64,000 bases of DNA from positions 434,001 through 498,000 of the forward strand of contig JANFNE010000027.1 of assembly GCA_024867545.1 (NCBI GenBank), written 5' to 3'. Positions 1 through 9,955 of this stretch are shown here, piece after piece. This stretch comes from Phytopythium helicoides. Taxonomy: Eukaryota > Oomycota > Peronosporomycetes > Pythiales > Pythiaceae. The stretch's first letter is position 1, and each line of letters starts with the position of its first letter. The notes beneath the pieces are model-generated. The model had not been told where the DNA came from. It worked only from the letters and a program-made list of their open reading frames with translations, and did no database searches. The position numbers and the translations under genes are program-made.

Positions 1-1
1 C

Positions 2-3000
2 ATTGCTCGGATCAGTTTGGTCGCCAAGTTCGAGCAGTACGCTGGACCGCGCATTCTTCAGCCTCTCGGACGTGTGGTTTCTCAAGTGTCAGCCAAGGGC
101 TTGTTTTCGTTCGGGTCGAATTCTGGCTCGTCTTCTGGCAGCACGAATGCATCTGGAAGCGGTGGAGCTGCTGCCATCGCTGCATCCAAAGCAGATGCAA
201 GTCGATTCTCCGATGTGATGCTGTACGCACTTGCTGCAATGGTGTTCCAGATGCAGGCAGATGTGCTGAGTTTTGATCCACTGCTGCGTAAAATCATATC
301 ATCGCTGCCAATTCACGACGCAAGTATCAACGAGCGCGTTCAGGTTCTGTCTCAAGCAATCGAGTCACTCCGCTTTGGCGAAATGGCAACTCGTTCGTCG
401 CTGGTTGACCACCCGGCGTTCGAGAACAACACCAACCTGCGGAAACTTGCGACCGACATCGATGCTGCAGCTGCTGTTGGTCCTGGATCAGGAGCTGCTC
501 CTCCTTCTTCTGGCATGCGTCTCCATGTAAACCAGCAGAATCTCCGTCGCGCGTGGGAGGCATCACAGCGGAGTACGAAAGAAGATTGGGTCGAATGGAT
601 GCGTCGGTTCTCGATCGAGCTACTTCGCGAGTCGCCATCTGCAGCGCTGCGCTCGTGCTGCTCGCTCGCACAAGCTTATAGACCACTTGCGCGCACACTG
701 TTCAATCCAGCGTTCGTTTCTTGCTGGAACGAGTTGTACGAGCAATACCAGGACTACCTTGTGCGAGCACTTGAAACGGCGTTCCAGAGTGACACGATCC
801 CTGCCGAGATCCTTCAGGGCCTTCTGAACCTGGCAGAGTTCATGGAGCACGACGTTGAGGCGCTCCCAATTGACATCCGTGAGCTTGGCGAACTCGCACA
901 AAAGTGTCATGCGTATGCAAAGGCGTTGCATTACAAGGAGCTGGAATTCCACACTTCGCCGAGCACATGCATTGAAGCACTCATTTCGATCAACAATCAG
1001 CTCGAGCAGCCGGAGGCAGCTGTGGGTATCCTAAAGTACGCTCAGGACCATCATGCGAGCGCCATCCACGTGAAGGAAACCTGGTTTGAGAAGCTTCAAG
1101 ACTGGGAGGCCGCGCTTGCGTTGTACAACCGACGTCTTGAGCGCGAAGAACAGGCAGGTGGCTCGGCTCCATTGGAGCTATACATCGGGAAGATGCGGTG
1201 CCTCGAGGCGTTGGGTCGCTGGGAGGAACTCGGCGCTATTGCACATTTTGTGTGGCAACAACTTGCAGCCAGTCGATCTTCGTCGACACGCAGACCCACA
1301 GCACTAAGCTCGCGATCGCGCCTGCACCACACCGACTCAAGTGGTTCTCTGAATGCTTCTTTCAATAGCGCCAGTAGCGGGAGCACTGGTCCAGGTGTGC
1401 GAAGAATGAGTAGTTTTCCTGGGATCGCTTCAAGTAGCTCTGCTCCTATGTCGAGTGGGTCGCTGTCCAGCATGCATCAAATGCCGGCAGAGGATCGAGA
1501 GGAGTCGGCTCGGAAACGTGTTGCAATGCTCGGTGCGCGAGCAAGCTGGAGTCTCTCGCAATGGGACAACATGGCGATGTATGTGTCCGAGTACAGCGAT
1601 GCAAGTGACGCACTAGGCGTTACTTCACTGACTTCGTCTGCAGCCCCCTCCTACAGCGGGATCGCCTCCTCGTCAGTAGCCTCTGTGTTTCCAAATGCTT
1701 CAACCGACTCAGCAATCGAAGTGGCGCTGTACCGTGCAGTGCTTGCCGTTCACAGTGGACGTTTTGATGACGCAATGACACTCATCGATGAGACTCGTCG
1801 TGCTCTCGACGCCAAGCTAGGGGCGCTGGTGGGCGAGTCCTACAGCCGCGCGTATGATAGCATGGTGACACTCCAGCAGCTGAGCGAACTGGAGGAGATT
1901 GTGACGTACAAGAAGTTGCGGCTGCAGGTAGCCAAGTCCGAGGAAGCGGCTCGATACAAGAGTCACATTGTACAGATGTGGCACGATCGACTGAGCGGGT
2001 GTAAACGCGTGGTTGACGTGTGGCAGCAACTCTTGGCTGTGCGCTCCCTCATTCTGTCGCCATACGAGGATGTTGAAACGTGGCTCGAATTTGCAAGCCT
2101 GTGTCGTCAATCAGGAAAGCTCGAGCTGTCGCTGAAGGTGTTCACGAACTCACTCGCTATTCACGATGCTTCCAACGGAGCCGTTTCAGCTGCCAACAAC
2201 ATGGGTGGGTCGTCAGTGTCCATGTCGTTCGGATTTGGCGAGAAAGACCATAGTCGCGTCATGTTCGCGTACCTCAAACACCAGTGGTCAGCTGGAAATA
2301 AGGAGCAGGCACTTGTCGAGCTGCAGCATTTGGTTTCTCGGATCTCAACGTATGCACGCATCGGTGCAGGAGGTGGGTCGTCTTTTGGATCTGGAGCCAA
2401 TGGGTATGGTGCTGGGGTTGGTGCGCAAGCAGCAGCGGCAGCTCCAATGGTGGGTGCGTTAGCAGGAGATGGATCAAGGCCGAAGCGCGAGGAGGAAGCT
2501 CTAATGGTAAAGTGTCACTTAAAGCTAGCTGAGTGGCATATGGCCTTTCACGATCAGCACATCGACCGCGTCCCGGTGTCAACGGTGTTGGCATCTCTCA
2601 AGCTCTGCACAGACCTTGAGCCGCGCAGCTACAAGGCTTGGCATGCGTGGGCTCTGATGAACTTCCATGTTGTCGAATACTATACACGGCACAAGCACGG
2701 TCAGCAGGCACTTCCGTCTTCTGGTTCTGGATCTGGTATCGGGGCGTACATCGCTCCGGCAATTGAGGGTTTCTTCCGGTCAATCGCGCTGGGTCGTAGC
2801 CGCTGGGCCGCCAACGTCCAGCAGGATATTCTCCGCGTTCTCACGCTCTGGTTCGGTCATGGCCACCGCGGCGATGTGCATGGAGCTCTTGAGAAGGGAT
2901 TCCGTGCTGTAAGCATCGAGACATGGCTCATCGTTATTCCGCAGCTGATCGCGCGTATTCACACACCACACCAAAAGATCCAAACGCAGTTGCATCGACT

Positions 3001-5761
3001 GTTGGTCGCAATCGGCAAGCAACATCCACATGCCCTTATTTACCCACTCTCTGTCGCGTTGAAGTCGGCGGTTCCCGAGCGACAGCGTGCTGCAGAGGCG
3101 ATCATGGCTACCATGCGTCAGAACTACGTTGAGCTGGTGGATGAAGCATTGCTAGTCAGTCGTGAACTCATTCGGGTTGCGATCTTGTGGCACGAGCTGT
3201 GGCATGAAGGACTCGAAGAGGCTTCTCGACTCTACTTTGGTGAGCACAACATTGACGGCATGGTTGCGGTACTCCGTCCCCTGCATGCAATGATGGAGAG
3301 TGGGCCTGAAACGCTGCGGGAGGTGAGCTTCCAGCAGGCGTTCGGCCGCGACCTGCGGGAGGCATACGAATGGCTGCAGCGATTCCTCTCAAGTCACCGT
3401 CGCAATGAAAGCGATCTGAATCGTGCGTGGGATCTGTATTACCACGTTTTCCGACGCATCAACAAGCAGCTTCAGCAGATCACAAGCCTTGAACTTCAGT
3501 ACGTTTCTCCTAACCTCCTCCAGGCGAGGAATCTGCAGCTTGCTGTGCCTGGTACCTACCGTGCAGGTCATGCGCTTGTTACAATCGGTCGATTCCTGCC
3601 AACAGTTATGGTGATTGCGTCCAAGCAACGTCCGCGTCGAATCGCACTGGTTGGATCGAACGGCCTCGAGTACATGTTCCTGCTGAAGGGCCATGAGGAC
3701 CTTCGACAGGACGAGCGTGTGACGCAGCTATTTGGTCTTGTGAACGCGCTGCTCATTAATGACCGCACGACGTCAAAGAAGGACCTGCAGATCCACCGAT
3801 ATCCAGTCATCCCGTTGTCAGACAATGCCGGTATCGTTGGTTGGGTGCCGCACTGCGACACATTGCACCAACTCATTCGTGACTACCGTGAGGCGCGCAA
3901 GATCTTGCTCAATATTGAGCACCGTTTGATGTTGCAGATGGCACCTGACTATGATGCATTGACGCTTCTGCAAAAAGTCGAGGTATTCGAGTACGCGCTC
4001 GAAAACACGGCTGGACAGGATTTGTACAAGGTGCTGTGGCTCAAGTCAGAGAATTCCGAAGTTTGGCTCGATCGGCGAACTAATTACACTCGATCGCTGG
4101 CGGTCATGTCAATGGTCGGCTATATCCTGGGTCTCGGCGATCGCCACCCGTCCAACCTGATGCTGCACCGGTTTACCGGCACTATTGTGCACATTGACTT
4201 TGGCGACTGTTTTGAAGTCGCGATGAATCGTGACAAGTATCCAGAGAAAATCCCGTTCCGTCTCACGCGCATGCTCACGAACGCGATGGAGGTGAGCGGG
4301 ATCGAAGGTAACTTCCGCTCTTCCTGTGAAAGTGTGATGCAAGTGCTGCGTGAGAATCGTCACAGTTTGATGGCTATGCTTGAGGCATTTGTGCACGATC
4401 CACTCATCTTCTGGCGCCTGTTGACACCAACAACGAGTGTCGCGTCTCCTAGCGCCGCTGGTAGCAGTGTAGCGTCATCTGTCGCATCTTCGTCTATCGC
4501 ATCGTCCGTGGCCTCGTCTACAGCTTCCATCGTAACCAATGCCTCTACAGCATCAGCACAAGATACGCAGCCGGCTGAGTCGAATGTTCGCGCTGGTGCC
4601 AGACGAAGCGAGAGCATTTCGATTCCGGAGCCGTCTCGTCCCGATCCACTGTCGATGGACGACAAGCGAGAGATGTTGCGGCAGCAACAATCAGAGACCA
4701 AAGACACAGTCCAGGACGATGCGGGTGAAGAAAAAGAAGCTCCGCTTCCAGCAAATGGGGATGCAGAGGCTGCAGAGACTGCTGAGGTCGCAGAGCTTTC
4801 TCCGGACGAAAAAGAGGATCCGGATGAGACTGAAGAAGAATCAAGTCGCGAGGTTATTGATCGAGACAGTCGCGAGGATGAAGCAACGACCGATGATGGA
4901 GAGCAGAAGACTGAGGTGCCTGTGTCGCGACCCCCTCTGCCATCGACGTCCTTCCGCCCAACGAGTTTGAGCCAGTCAATCCCATTCAAGCGGAACGTGC
5001 TGCCTCCCCAGCGGCGTACCGACGCGATAGCAGATGTGGGTGATGACGAAGATAGTGTGGTGCAGAAGATCGACTACTCGACGACGAAGCTGCACGTTGA
5101 AATGGCAGCGATGGCAGCAAGCGTCTCTAGTGTCGGGCAACAAAGCCTCAGCAGACACTTTTCAGTTGAGGCAGCAGCAGCGCTGGCTGCAGCGAGGGAG
5201 TCACAGACCCCAGCAGCCTCAGCTGCTCCCGCACCAGCAGATACGTCATCGAATCGACCACAGAAACCGCCAGCCGCTGCTCGGCCACCTGCCCAAGTAG
5301 AGAGCGGAGCTGGTACGGGCGGTGTTGTGCGAGCAAAGGCGCGACGTGCGTCAATCTCCCAGTCTTCGGTGGCTCCGGGTACATCTTTTGTGCCCGTGAC
5401 GGGTGCCGCCCAGATGCCACCGCAAGCTCCTCCGCCGCCGTCATCGGCGGCTATTCCAGTGACAGCATCAGCAGCATCTGGTGCGAGCGGATTGCTAGAT
5501 CTACCAGCGAACCGCAGTGTGCGTGAGCGTGAGCTGCTAAGTGTCGTAGGACCAGAGGGAGCTGCAATTCCTCGTGAGGCGCTGAACGAGAAGGCTGTGG
5601 CGGTGATTCGCCGCGTTCAGGCCAAGCTTTCGGGTAGAGATTTCGAAGGCGAGGACGGCAAACCACTCGATGTGGCAGCGCAGGTGCAGCGCCTCATCTC
5701 GCAAGCCACATCTCACGAGAATCTGTGCCAGTGCTATATCGGTTGGTGTCCATTCTGGTGA
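2..5761 (+). CDS. TOR: TOR kinase (PIKK family), 5'-truncated by the window edge
   Basis: Serine/threonine kinase of the TOR complexes, the nutrient and growth regulator. The frame is open from base 2, so the N-terminal HEAT repeats lie outside the window and the visible part (about 1,919 codons, no intron seen) starts inside or just before the FAT region. In order I see FAT (about 100-3100), the FRB domain (about 3160-3450, with the LWHE-WHEGLEEASRLYFGE signature and the serine that contacts FKBP-rapamycin in other TORs), the kinase domain (about 3640-4400, GLGDRHPSN catalytic loop and HIDFGD metal-binding motif), and a FATC tail ending CYIGWCPFW at the stop. FAT carries several Ser/Gly/Ala-rich insertions (around 1270-1500, 1630-1700, 2380-2470). 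A low-complexity acidic and Ser/Ala-rich stretch of about 400 residues separates kinase from FATC, far longer than the equivalent region in animal mTOR. The family call is certain from the FRB, kinase and FATC signatures. Confidence 0.98.
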   Translation: MARISLVAKFEQYAGPRILQPLGRVVSQVSAKGLFSFGSNSGSSSGSTNASGSGGAAAIAASKADASRFSDVMLYALAAMVFQMQADVLSFDPLLRKIISSLPIHDASINERVQVLSQAIESLRFGEMATRSSLVDHPAFENNTNLRKLATDIDAAAAVGPGSGAAPPSSGMRLHVNQQNLRRAWEASQRSTKEDWVEWMRRFSIELLRESPSAALRSCCSLAQAYRPLARTLFNPAFVSCWNELYEQYQDYLVRALETAFQSDTIPAEILQGLLNLAEFMEHDVEALPIDIRELGELAQKCHAYAKALHYKELEFHTSPSTCIEALISINNQLEQPEAAVGILKYAQDHHASAIHVKETWFEKLQDWEAALALYNRRLEREEQAGGSAPLELYIGKMRCLEALGRWEELGAIAHFVWQQLAASRSSSTRRPTALSSRSRLHHTDSSGSLNASFNSASSGSTGPGVRRMSSFPGIASSSSAPMSSGSLSSMHQMPAEDREESARKRVAMLGARASWSLSQWDNMAMYVSEYSDASDALGVTSLTSSAAPSYSGIASSSVASVFPNASTDSAIEVALYRAVLAVHSGRFDDAMTLIDETRRALDAKLGALVGESYSRAYDSMVTLQQLSELEEIVTYKKLRLQVAKSEEAARYKSHIVQMWHDRLSGCKRVVDVWQQLLAVRSLILSPYEDVETWLEFASLCRQSGKLELSLKVFTNSLAIHDASNGAVSAANNMGGSSVSMSFGFGEKDHSRVMFAYLKHQWSAGNKEQALVELQHLVSRISTYARIGAGGGSSFGSGANGYGAGVGAQAAAAAPMVGALAGDGSRPKREEEALMVKCHLKLAEWHMAFHDQHIDRVPVSTVLASLKLCTDLEPRSYKAWHAWALMNFHVVEYYTRHKHGQQALPSSGSGSGIGAYIAPAIEGFFRSIALGRSRWAANVQQDILRVLTLWFGHGHRGDVHGALEKGFRAVSIETWLIVIPQLIARIHTPHQKIQTQLHRLLVAIGKQHPHALIYPLSVALKSAVPERQRAAEAIMATMRQNYVELVDEALLVSRELIRVAILWHELWHEGLEEASRLYFGEHNIDGMVAVLRPLHAMMESGPETLREVSFQQAFGRDLREAYEWLQRFLSSHRRNESDLNRAWDLYYHVFRRINKQLQQITSLELQYVSPNLLQARNLQLAVPGTYRAGHALVTIGRFLPTVMVIASKQRPRRIALVGSNGLEYMFLLKGHEDLRQDERVTQLFGLVNALLINDRTTSKKDLQIHRYPVIPLSDNAGIVGWVPHCDTLHQLIRDYREARKILLNIEHRLMLQMAPDYDALTLLQKVEVFEYALENTAGQDLYKVLWLKSENSEVWLDRRTNYTRSLAVMSMVGYILGLGDRHPSNLMLHRFTGTIVHIDFGDCFEVAMNRDKYPEKIPFRLTRMLTNAMEVSGIEGNFRSSCESVMQVLRENRHSLMAMLEAFVHDPLIFWRLLTPTTSVASPSAAGSSVASSVASSSIASSVASSTASIVTNASTASAQDTQPAESNVRAGARRSESISIPEPSRPDPLSMDDKREMLRQQQSETKDTVQDDAGEEKEAPLPANGDAEAAETAEVAELSPDEKEDPDETEEESSREVIDRDSREDEATTDDGEQKTEVPVSRPPLPSTSFRPTSLSQSIPFKRNVLPPQRRTDAIADVGDDEDSVVQKIDYSTTKLHVEMAAMAASVSSVGQQSLSRHFSVEAAAALAAARESQTPAASAAPAPADTSSNRPQKPPAAARPPAQVESGAGTGGVVRAKARRASISQSSVAPGTSFVPVTGAAQMPPQAPPPPSSAAIPVTASAASGASGLLDLPANRSVRERELLSVVGPEGAAIPREALNEKAVAVIRRVQAKLSGRDFEGEDGKPLDVAAQVQRLISQATSHENLCQCYIGWCPFW

Positions 5762-6678
5762 TCCAAGCCTCATAAGTATGAAAATATTCGTTGGTGTACT
5801 CGCCGAGTTTTGAAGGTTCGAGTGAAAGCAAATTCGAGTGATCTTGGGTTTTACACCGAAGCACGCCATGAAGATCAAATGGAGAGGCATTCAACTAGTC
5901 CTGTACATCGCTCGGGGTGATAGATGAATACGATATCGGTAATGATTGCATGCTTTCGCTAGCGAATGCTGCGCTATGTGTACCTCGTGAGCAAGAAAAG
6001 CTCGTCGGTAGCACAACAGCCAAAGTTTTTTTGAGCATCAGGTACAATCCTTGCAGACGATGGTTGTTTTGCGGTCAACGGCGAGCCACGAGCTTGCATG
6101 TGCTGGGAGCACTGATTCAATTTCTCTCATGTGATCTCGTGCATGCCGAGGTTCCGATAAAGATCACAGTATAAGCCGAGAGCGTGCCCAACACCGAGAT
6201 GACGTGCGACTACCTGCGGCAACTTGTCGCCGCCAAGAACTCGAGAGCACGAGCTCGATGAACTGCATTCTCGGCATGCCAGTGAATCGATAATGTCTCT
6301 GATGGACTCTTGGGCCAAAGTCGAATGATCACCTCAACCTGGTCCTAACGCCATTGTAGCGCAATTAGCAACTGTTGCTAGCCTGTTTTGCTTCACGAGG
6401 ATGATCCCGAGTAGGTTGGGACCTGGAGCGAAAGCGATCGCCTACAGGCACGACAAGGAAAGCGAGTGACACAAGCGCGGGAACGAGCCGACGGAGGGCA
6501 AGTACAGCACACACGACGCGGAGAATCTGCTCTCTCTCTTTTCGGGCCTCATCGCAGCAGCGCGAGCGCGCTGTGGGGCGTTATCCACGTGCTACGACGC
6601 GCCGGCGAAGGAAAGAGCCGCCCAGTTGGGTGGCAACGGGAAGAAGGTGTTCGCGGGGAAAACAACGTCTTTCACGCT
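5762..6678. other. Intergenic, TOR 3' side to eL34 3' side
   Basis: About 0.9 kb between two convergent genes. Short open frames occur on both strands, but none has a recognisable product, and none looks like a continuation of TOR, whose FATC end is complete. I see no repeat or RNA gene here. Confidence 0.6.
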
Positions 6679-7276
6679 CTAGGCCGACTTCTTCTTGAGC
6701 TTCTCGAGGAGCACCTTCTTGACGATCTTCTGCTCCTCGATCAGGAACGCGCGCACGATGCGCTGGCGCACGCACGTCGCGCAGCGCGAGCCGCCGTAGG
6801 CGCGCGCCACCGTGCGGTGCGTCTTGCTGACGTTCTTGTACTCCTTGGGCGACAGGTGCTTGATCTGCATCCACACACTCATCGTCAGCGTCGCGTCCGC
6901 CTCCTCCGCGCCTCGACAATCTCCACACGTACGCCCTTGAGCGACTGCTTGCAGTCACCGCACTTGGGGCCAGCAGTGCGCTTCTTGCGGTACTGCGCCA
7001 CAAGCTTGCCACCTGCACGAACATGCCCCCGTCAGCCTCCTCCCCTGTGCACCTCCTGCCAGTCCAGGCCGGCCGAGCCGCCGCAGCGTCCATGGCGACC
7101 GCCAAGATCCGCCACCAGGACCCATGGACCGCCTCGCTCTCGAACGCTGCAGACCACCCATTCCGGCCTTATAGTTCCGACGCCGACGTACCGGGCGTCT
7201 TGACGGCGACGATGCCGTTCGACTTGGTGGCGTACGAGTGGCGGCGGCGGTAGGTGACGCGCACGTTCTTCACCAT
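6679..7276 (-). CDS. RPL34: 60S ribosomal protein eL34 (RPL34), three exons
   Basis: Large-subunit ribosomal protein. My splice model is complement of 6679..6864, 6933..7012 and 7192..7276 (351 nt, 116 aa plus stop), very close to the usual 110-120 aa of the family. Exon 1 gives the basic N-terminus with [14 protein letters not shown]. Exon 2 contains [18 protein letters not shown], holding the first Cys pair of the zinc site. Exon 3 has RAYGG, CATCV (second Cys pair) and [11 protein letters not shown]. Both introns are GT-AG: 7013-7191 (179 nt, donor GTACGT) and 6865-6932 (68 nt, donor GTACGT, acceptor TGCAG). Phases work: exon 1 ends one base into the Gly codon, and exon 2 ends on a codon boundary. 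The start is the only ATG that gives the family N-terminus. Confidence 0.96.
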
Positions 7277-7646
7277 TTTCCTGCGTTGATTCTTCTCCCG
7301 TTCTGGTAGACTGGCGCCGCATGCGCGCGAGGCGTGGGCGCCGGCCGCCGTCCAGGCCAGTCGTTTGCGCGAGCCTCGCTCCGCGCATACCAAACCTGCG
7401 CTACGGCATGGAAGTTTTTACCAGCGGCGACGATGCGTAATTACGCACTTGACGACGGGTACCAAAAGCGAGGGAACTATAGGGACAAAAATATAAGGTA
7501 GCCATTTGAGTGTAGCCATATGCGGCGTCCTTCCATCGGGACGTGGCAGCTCACCTCCTCCTCCTCCTTCCTCCTCCTCGTGGCTCTGTCTTGCTGCTCT
7601 TGCAGAGTCGGCCGCTTCCGTTGGCGACCGACTCGCTGGCGCTCTG
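7277..7646. other. Upstream region of eL34
   Basis: 370 bp between the eL34 start and the stop of the next minus-strand gene. It must hold the eL34 promoter. I recognise no specific element; a Y-rich/CCTCC-rich tract lies near 7553-7580. Confidence 0.5.
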
Positions 7647-8966
7647 CTACAGCGTGCAGTCGACGTACACGATGGACGGTCGCTGCTGCTTGGAGTCCTC
7701 TTGGCGGTGTTGGGGCGGCCGCTTGGTCTTGCGCCGGTGGAACGGCAGCAGGCTCAAGCGCGAGTGGTGCGAGGAGCTGTCAATAGACGTGGACGAACCC
7801 ATGGACTGGTTCTCGGGCGTGTTGTGCATCTGAGGCAGCGGTGCGTCTTCGGTGATTCGGTATGGAATGCCCCCGAGCGACCGTCGTGTCACGTCGTCCA
7901 GACTGAAGGAGCCCGGAGGACTCACGCGTTTGCGTTCTCGAGCGGATGATGACGCGCTGTCGATACTCGTGCGCTCGTTCTCGTGGTTGATGGCGGACTG
8001 GGTGCTATCATCACCGCCGCGGGAAGATACATTCTCAACCGAGATGAGGTCAAAGTTGACGTTCAGGGGCGGCGCGCCACGGAACGAGTCGAACGCGTAC
8101 CTTGAGATGGTGTCGCTCGTGTCGTCCCCGATGCTCACGGAGAACTGCGACTGCTCAGGGGAAACAATGTCCTCGACAACCTCTGATAGCCGCGTGACTG
8201 CTTTGGGTGGCGAGTCAGAGGTGATCCACCCGTTGCATCCGACCGAGATGCGCGATCGGGGTCGAGTCGCCTTGAACCCGCCGAGCAAAATGTCCGCTGC
8301 AGCATTTGGCACATGAGTCGGCCACGCGCGCTCGCTGATGTCGTCAATGTCGTCAATATTCACGGAGGGAGGAGTCTCGAACTGCGGCTGCGGTTCCAGC
8401 AGCGGGGCCACCGACTGTATGGTCGTCACGAAGTTGCTGTCGTCCACGCGGCTGCTGCTGATGCTCTCATAATCGCTGCCGTTCGTTATCGCGGCTCGAG
8501 CAACACCGCTGCTGGTACGTCTCCGCTTGCTGTGGAAAGTGCTTGTGGAGGTCGGGCCAACGTCAAATCCGCACAGAGCCAAGCGACGGCGCGTGCCTCG
8601 AGAGAGGCGATAGGGATGAGGAGGCGTCACGGCTACCTCAGCGAACTCAGGAGAGCCTCCAGGATCAAACTCGAGGTTCGCTAGCACGGACGACGAGTTC
8701 ACATGCGCCTCCAGGCTCGTGTCTCGCTGCAGACGACGTCCGCGAGGTGTGAAGCTCACGTCGATGCGGCAACCGCACAGGAAGATCGTGCGAGCGCCAT
8801 GAAGGCGAAAGCGATGCCGTCGCCGTCCTTTGCTGCGACTGCTGCTCCTGCTGTTACTGCTGCTGAAGCCGAAGTTGCTGTCGTAGAAGTAGCCGTCATC
8901 GGGCGGTCTCCTTGGAGACTCGGACCGCCGACGGCGGTGAAAGTAGCCGACCACGCGGGCCGGCAT
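7647..8966 (-). CDS. Serine/arginine-rich protein of unknown function
   Basis: Open frame of about 439 aa from the first in-frame ATG (8966). The frame stays open upstream past 9023, so a 5' exon or extension is possible. I recognise no domain. Residues 1-60 are basic and Arg/Ser-rich (HRRRRSESPRR, then RSSSRSKGRRRHR), which could be nuclear targeting. A short hydrophobic/Cys segment (TIFLCGCRIDV) follows. The remainder is Ser/Asp-rich with many SP and RRxS-type sites, suggesting a disordered, heavily phosphorylated protein. Two short stretches look less random, RLSRGTRRRLALCGFDVG and the C-terminal PSIVYVDCTL. Length, the clean single frame and codon bias like neighbouring genes support a real gene; the function is unknown. 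Confidence 0.65.
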   Translation of the reverse strand: MPARVVGYFHRRRRSESPRRPPDDGYFYDSNFGFSSSNSRSSSRSKGRRRHRFRLHGARTIFLCGCRIDVSFTPRGRRLQRDTSLEAHVNSSSVLANLEFDPGGSPEFAEVAVTPPHPYRLSRGTRRRLALCGFDVGPTSTSTFHSKRRRTSSGVARAAITNGSDYESISSSRVDDSNFVTTIQSVAPLLEPQPQFETPPSVNIDDIDDISERAWPTHVPNAAADILLGGFKATRPRSRISVGCNGWITSDSPPKAVTRLSEVVEDIVSPEQSQFSVSIGDDTSDTISRYAFDSFRGAPPLNVNFDLISVENVSSRGGDDSTQSAINHENERTSIDSASSSARERKRVSPPGSFSLDDVTRRSLGGIPYRITEDAPLPQMHNTPENQSMGSSTSIDSSSHHSRLSLLPFHRRKTKRPPQHRQEDSKQQRPSIVYVDCTL

Positions 8967-9457
8967 CGGTGTCCGCTGCTCAACCTGTTGCTGTTGCAGT
9001 TCTACAGTAGCCGCCGCGTTCAATGGTGAGCTAGTGAGCCAGCAGTATCGAGACTGCCGTGTCCGGACGGCAGCTCGCCCGCCCGTTGCATTCTAGCGAT
9101 TCGGGAGCGAGAAAGCCAGAGAGAAGAGAGCGCAACGCGCTCGTCGCCAGCAAGACAGGCTCGCGGGGCCGCCATGTGCTGAACCTCGAGCGCGTAATTC
9201 ACAGAGCTCAATTGGGCTGGCCACTTGAGTCCCACTCGCCTGACGCGGACAGCCGTCAGTCGCCCGTCCGCAGTTACTCACGACGCGAGGCGCCATCCGA
9301 GCTGATAGCTGTAACTCTACAAGATGAGCGAGAGGCCAGCGTTGCACAACTCAAAGTTGTTCATGATACATGTCATTCCTTCATTCGTTCGGTTCATAGA
9401 TAAACGTTGCTGCTACTTGTCCTACGCGCGACAGGCTTCCACCGGATCTGTCGTCGC
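8967..9457. other. Gap between two unknown minus-strand genes
   Basis: About 490 bp. It may contain a 5' exon or leader of the 7647-8966 gene, whose frame remains open to beyond 9023. No recognisable motif or repeat seen. Confidence 0.4.
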
Positions 9458-9955
9458 TCAGCACTCAATGAAGATGATGGAGGGCGTGAGCGCCACGCAG
9501 CGCGGGCTCGCGGGCTCTGGCACGTGGCTGGGCTGTCTGCTGAGCCTCCGCTGCAGCCTGCTGCCCAGCGTCTTCTTCTTCTTGTGCTCGTGCTCATGCT
9601 GCTGGCCGCTCTGCTGCTGCTCCCAGCTGGCCCACGTGCTCCTCCGCTGCTGCTTCCCCCTCTGCGCTTGCACCGGCGCGCCGACGGCCAGGAACGTGCG
9701 CATGTTGCGCATGCTGGTGGACTTTTGCACGGCCGACTCGGACACGGAGCGCCGGTCGCGTCCTCCGAGCATCGGGACGTCCCCGTCCTCTCCGTCTTGC
9801 TCTTCTCCTTCCGCGTCGACGTCCACCGAGGCCCACGTGGGCGCCCTGCTGCCGCTCGTGGCCCTGTCGACGGGCGTCTCAACCTTCTCGTTCTGCTCTC
9901 GCGGCCGGCGCTTGCCGCGCAGCCAGTTGCTCAGCGCCAAGCGGTAGTGGCCCAT
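9458..9955 (-). CDS. Small basic/acidic protein of unknown function
   Basis: 165-aa ORF starting at ATG 9955 with an in-frame stop two codons upstream, so this is a complete frame or the last exon of a longer gene. The N-terminus (MGHYRLALSNWLRGKRRPRE) looks like a short amphipathic helix followed by a basic patch. The middle is acidic (DVDAEGEEQDGEDGDV), then RDRRSVSESAV and a Gln/His-rich segment before a lysine run. No domain recognised. A longer overlapping plus-strand frame (9407-10069) exists, but its composition (Leu/Arg/Ala runs) looks like an antisense shadow. Evidence is limited to length and composition. Confidence 0.4.
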   Translation of the reverse strand: MGHYRLALSNWLRGKRRPREQNEKVETPVDRATSGSRAPTWASVDVDAEGEEQDGEDGDVPMLGGRDRRSVSESAVQKSTSMRNMRTFLAVGAPVQAQRGKQQRRSTWASWEQQQSGQQHEHEHKKKKTLGSRLQRRLSRQPSHVPEPASPRCVALTPSIIFIEC

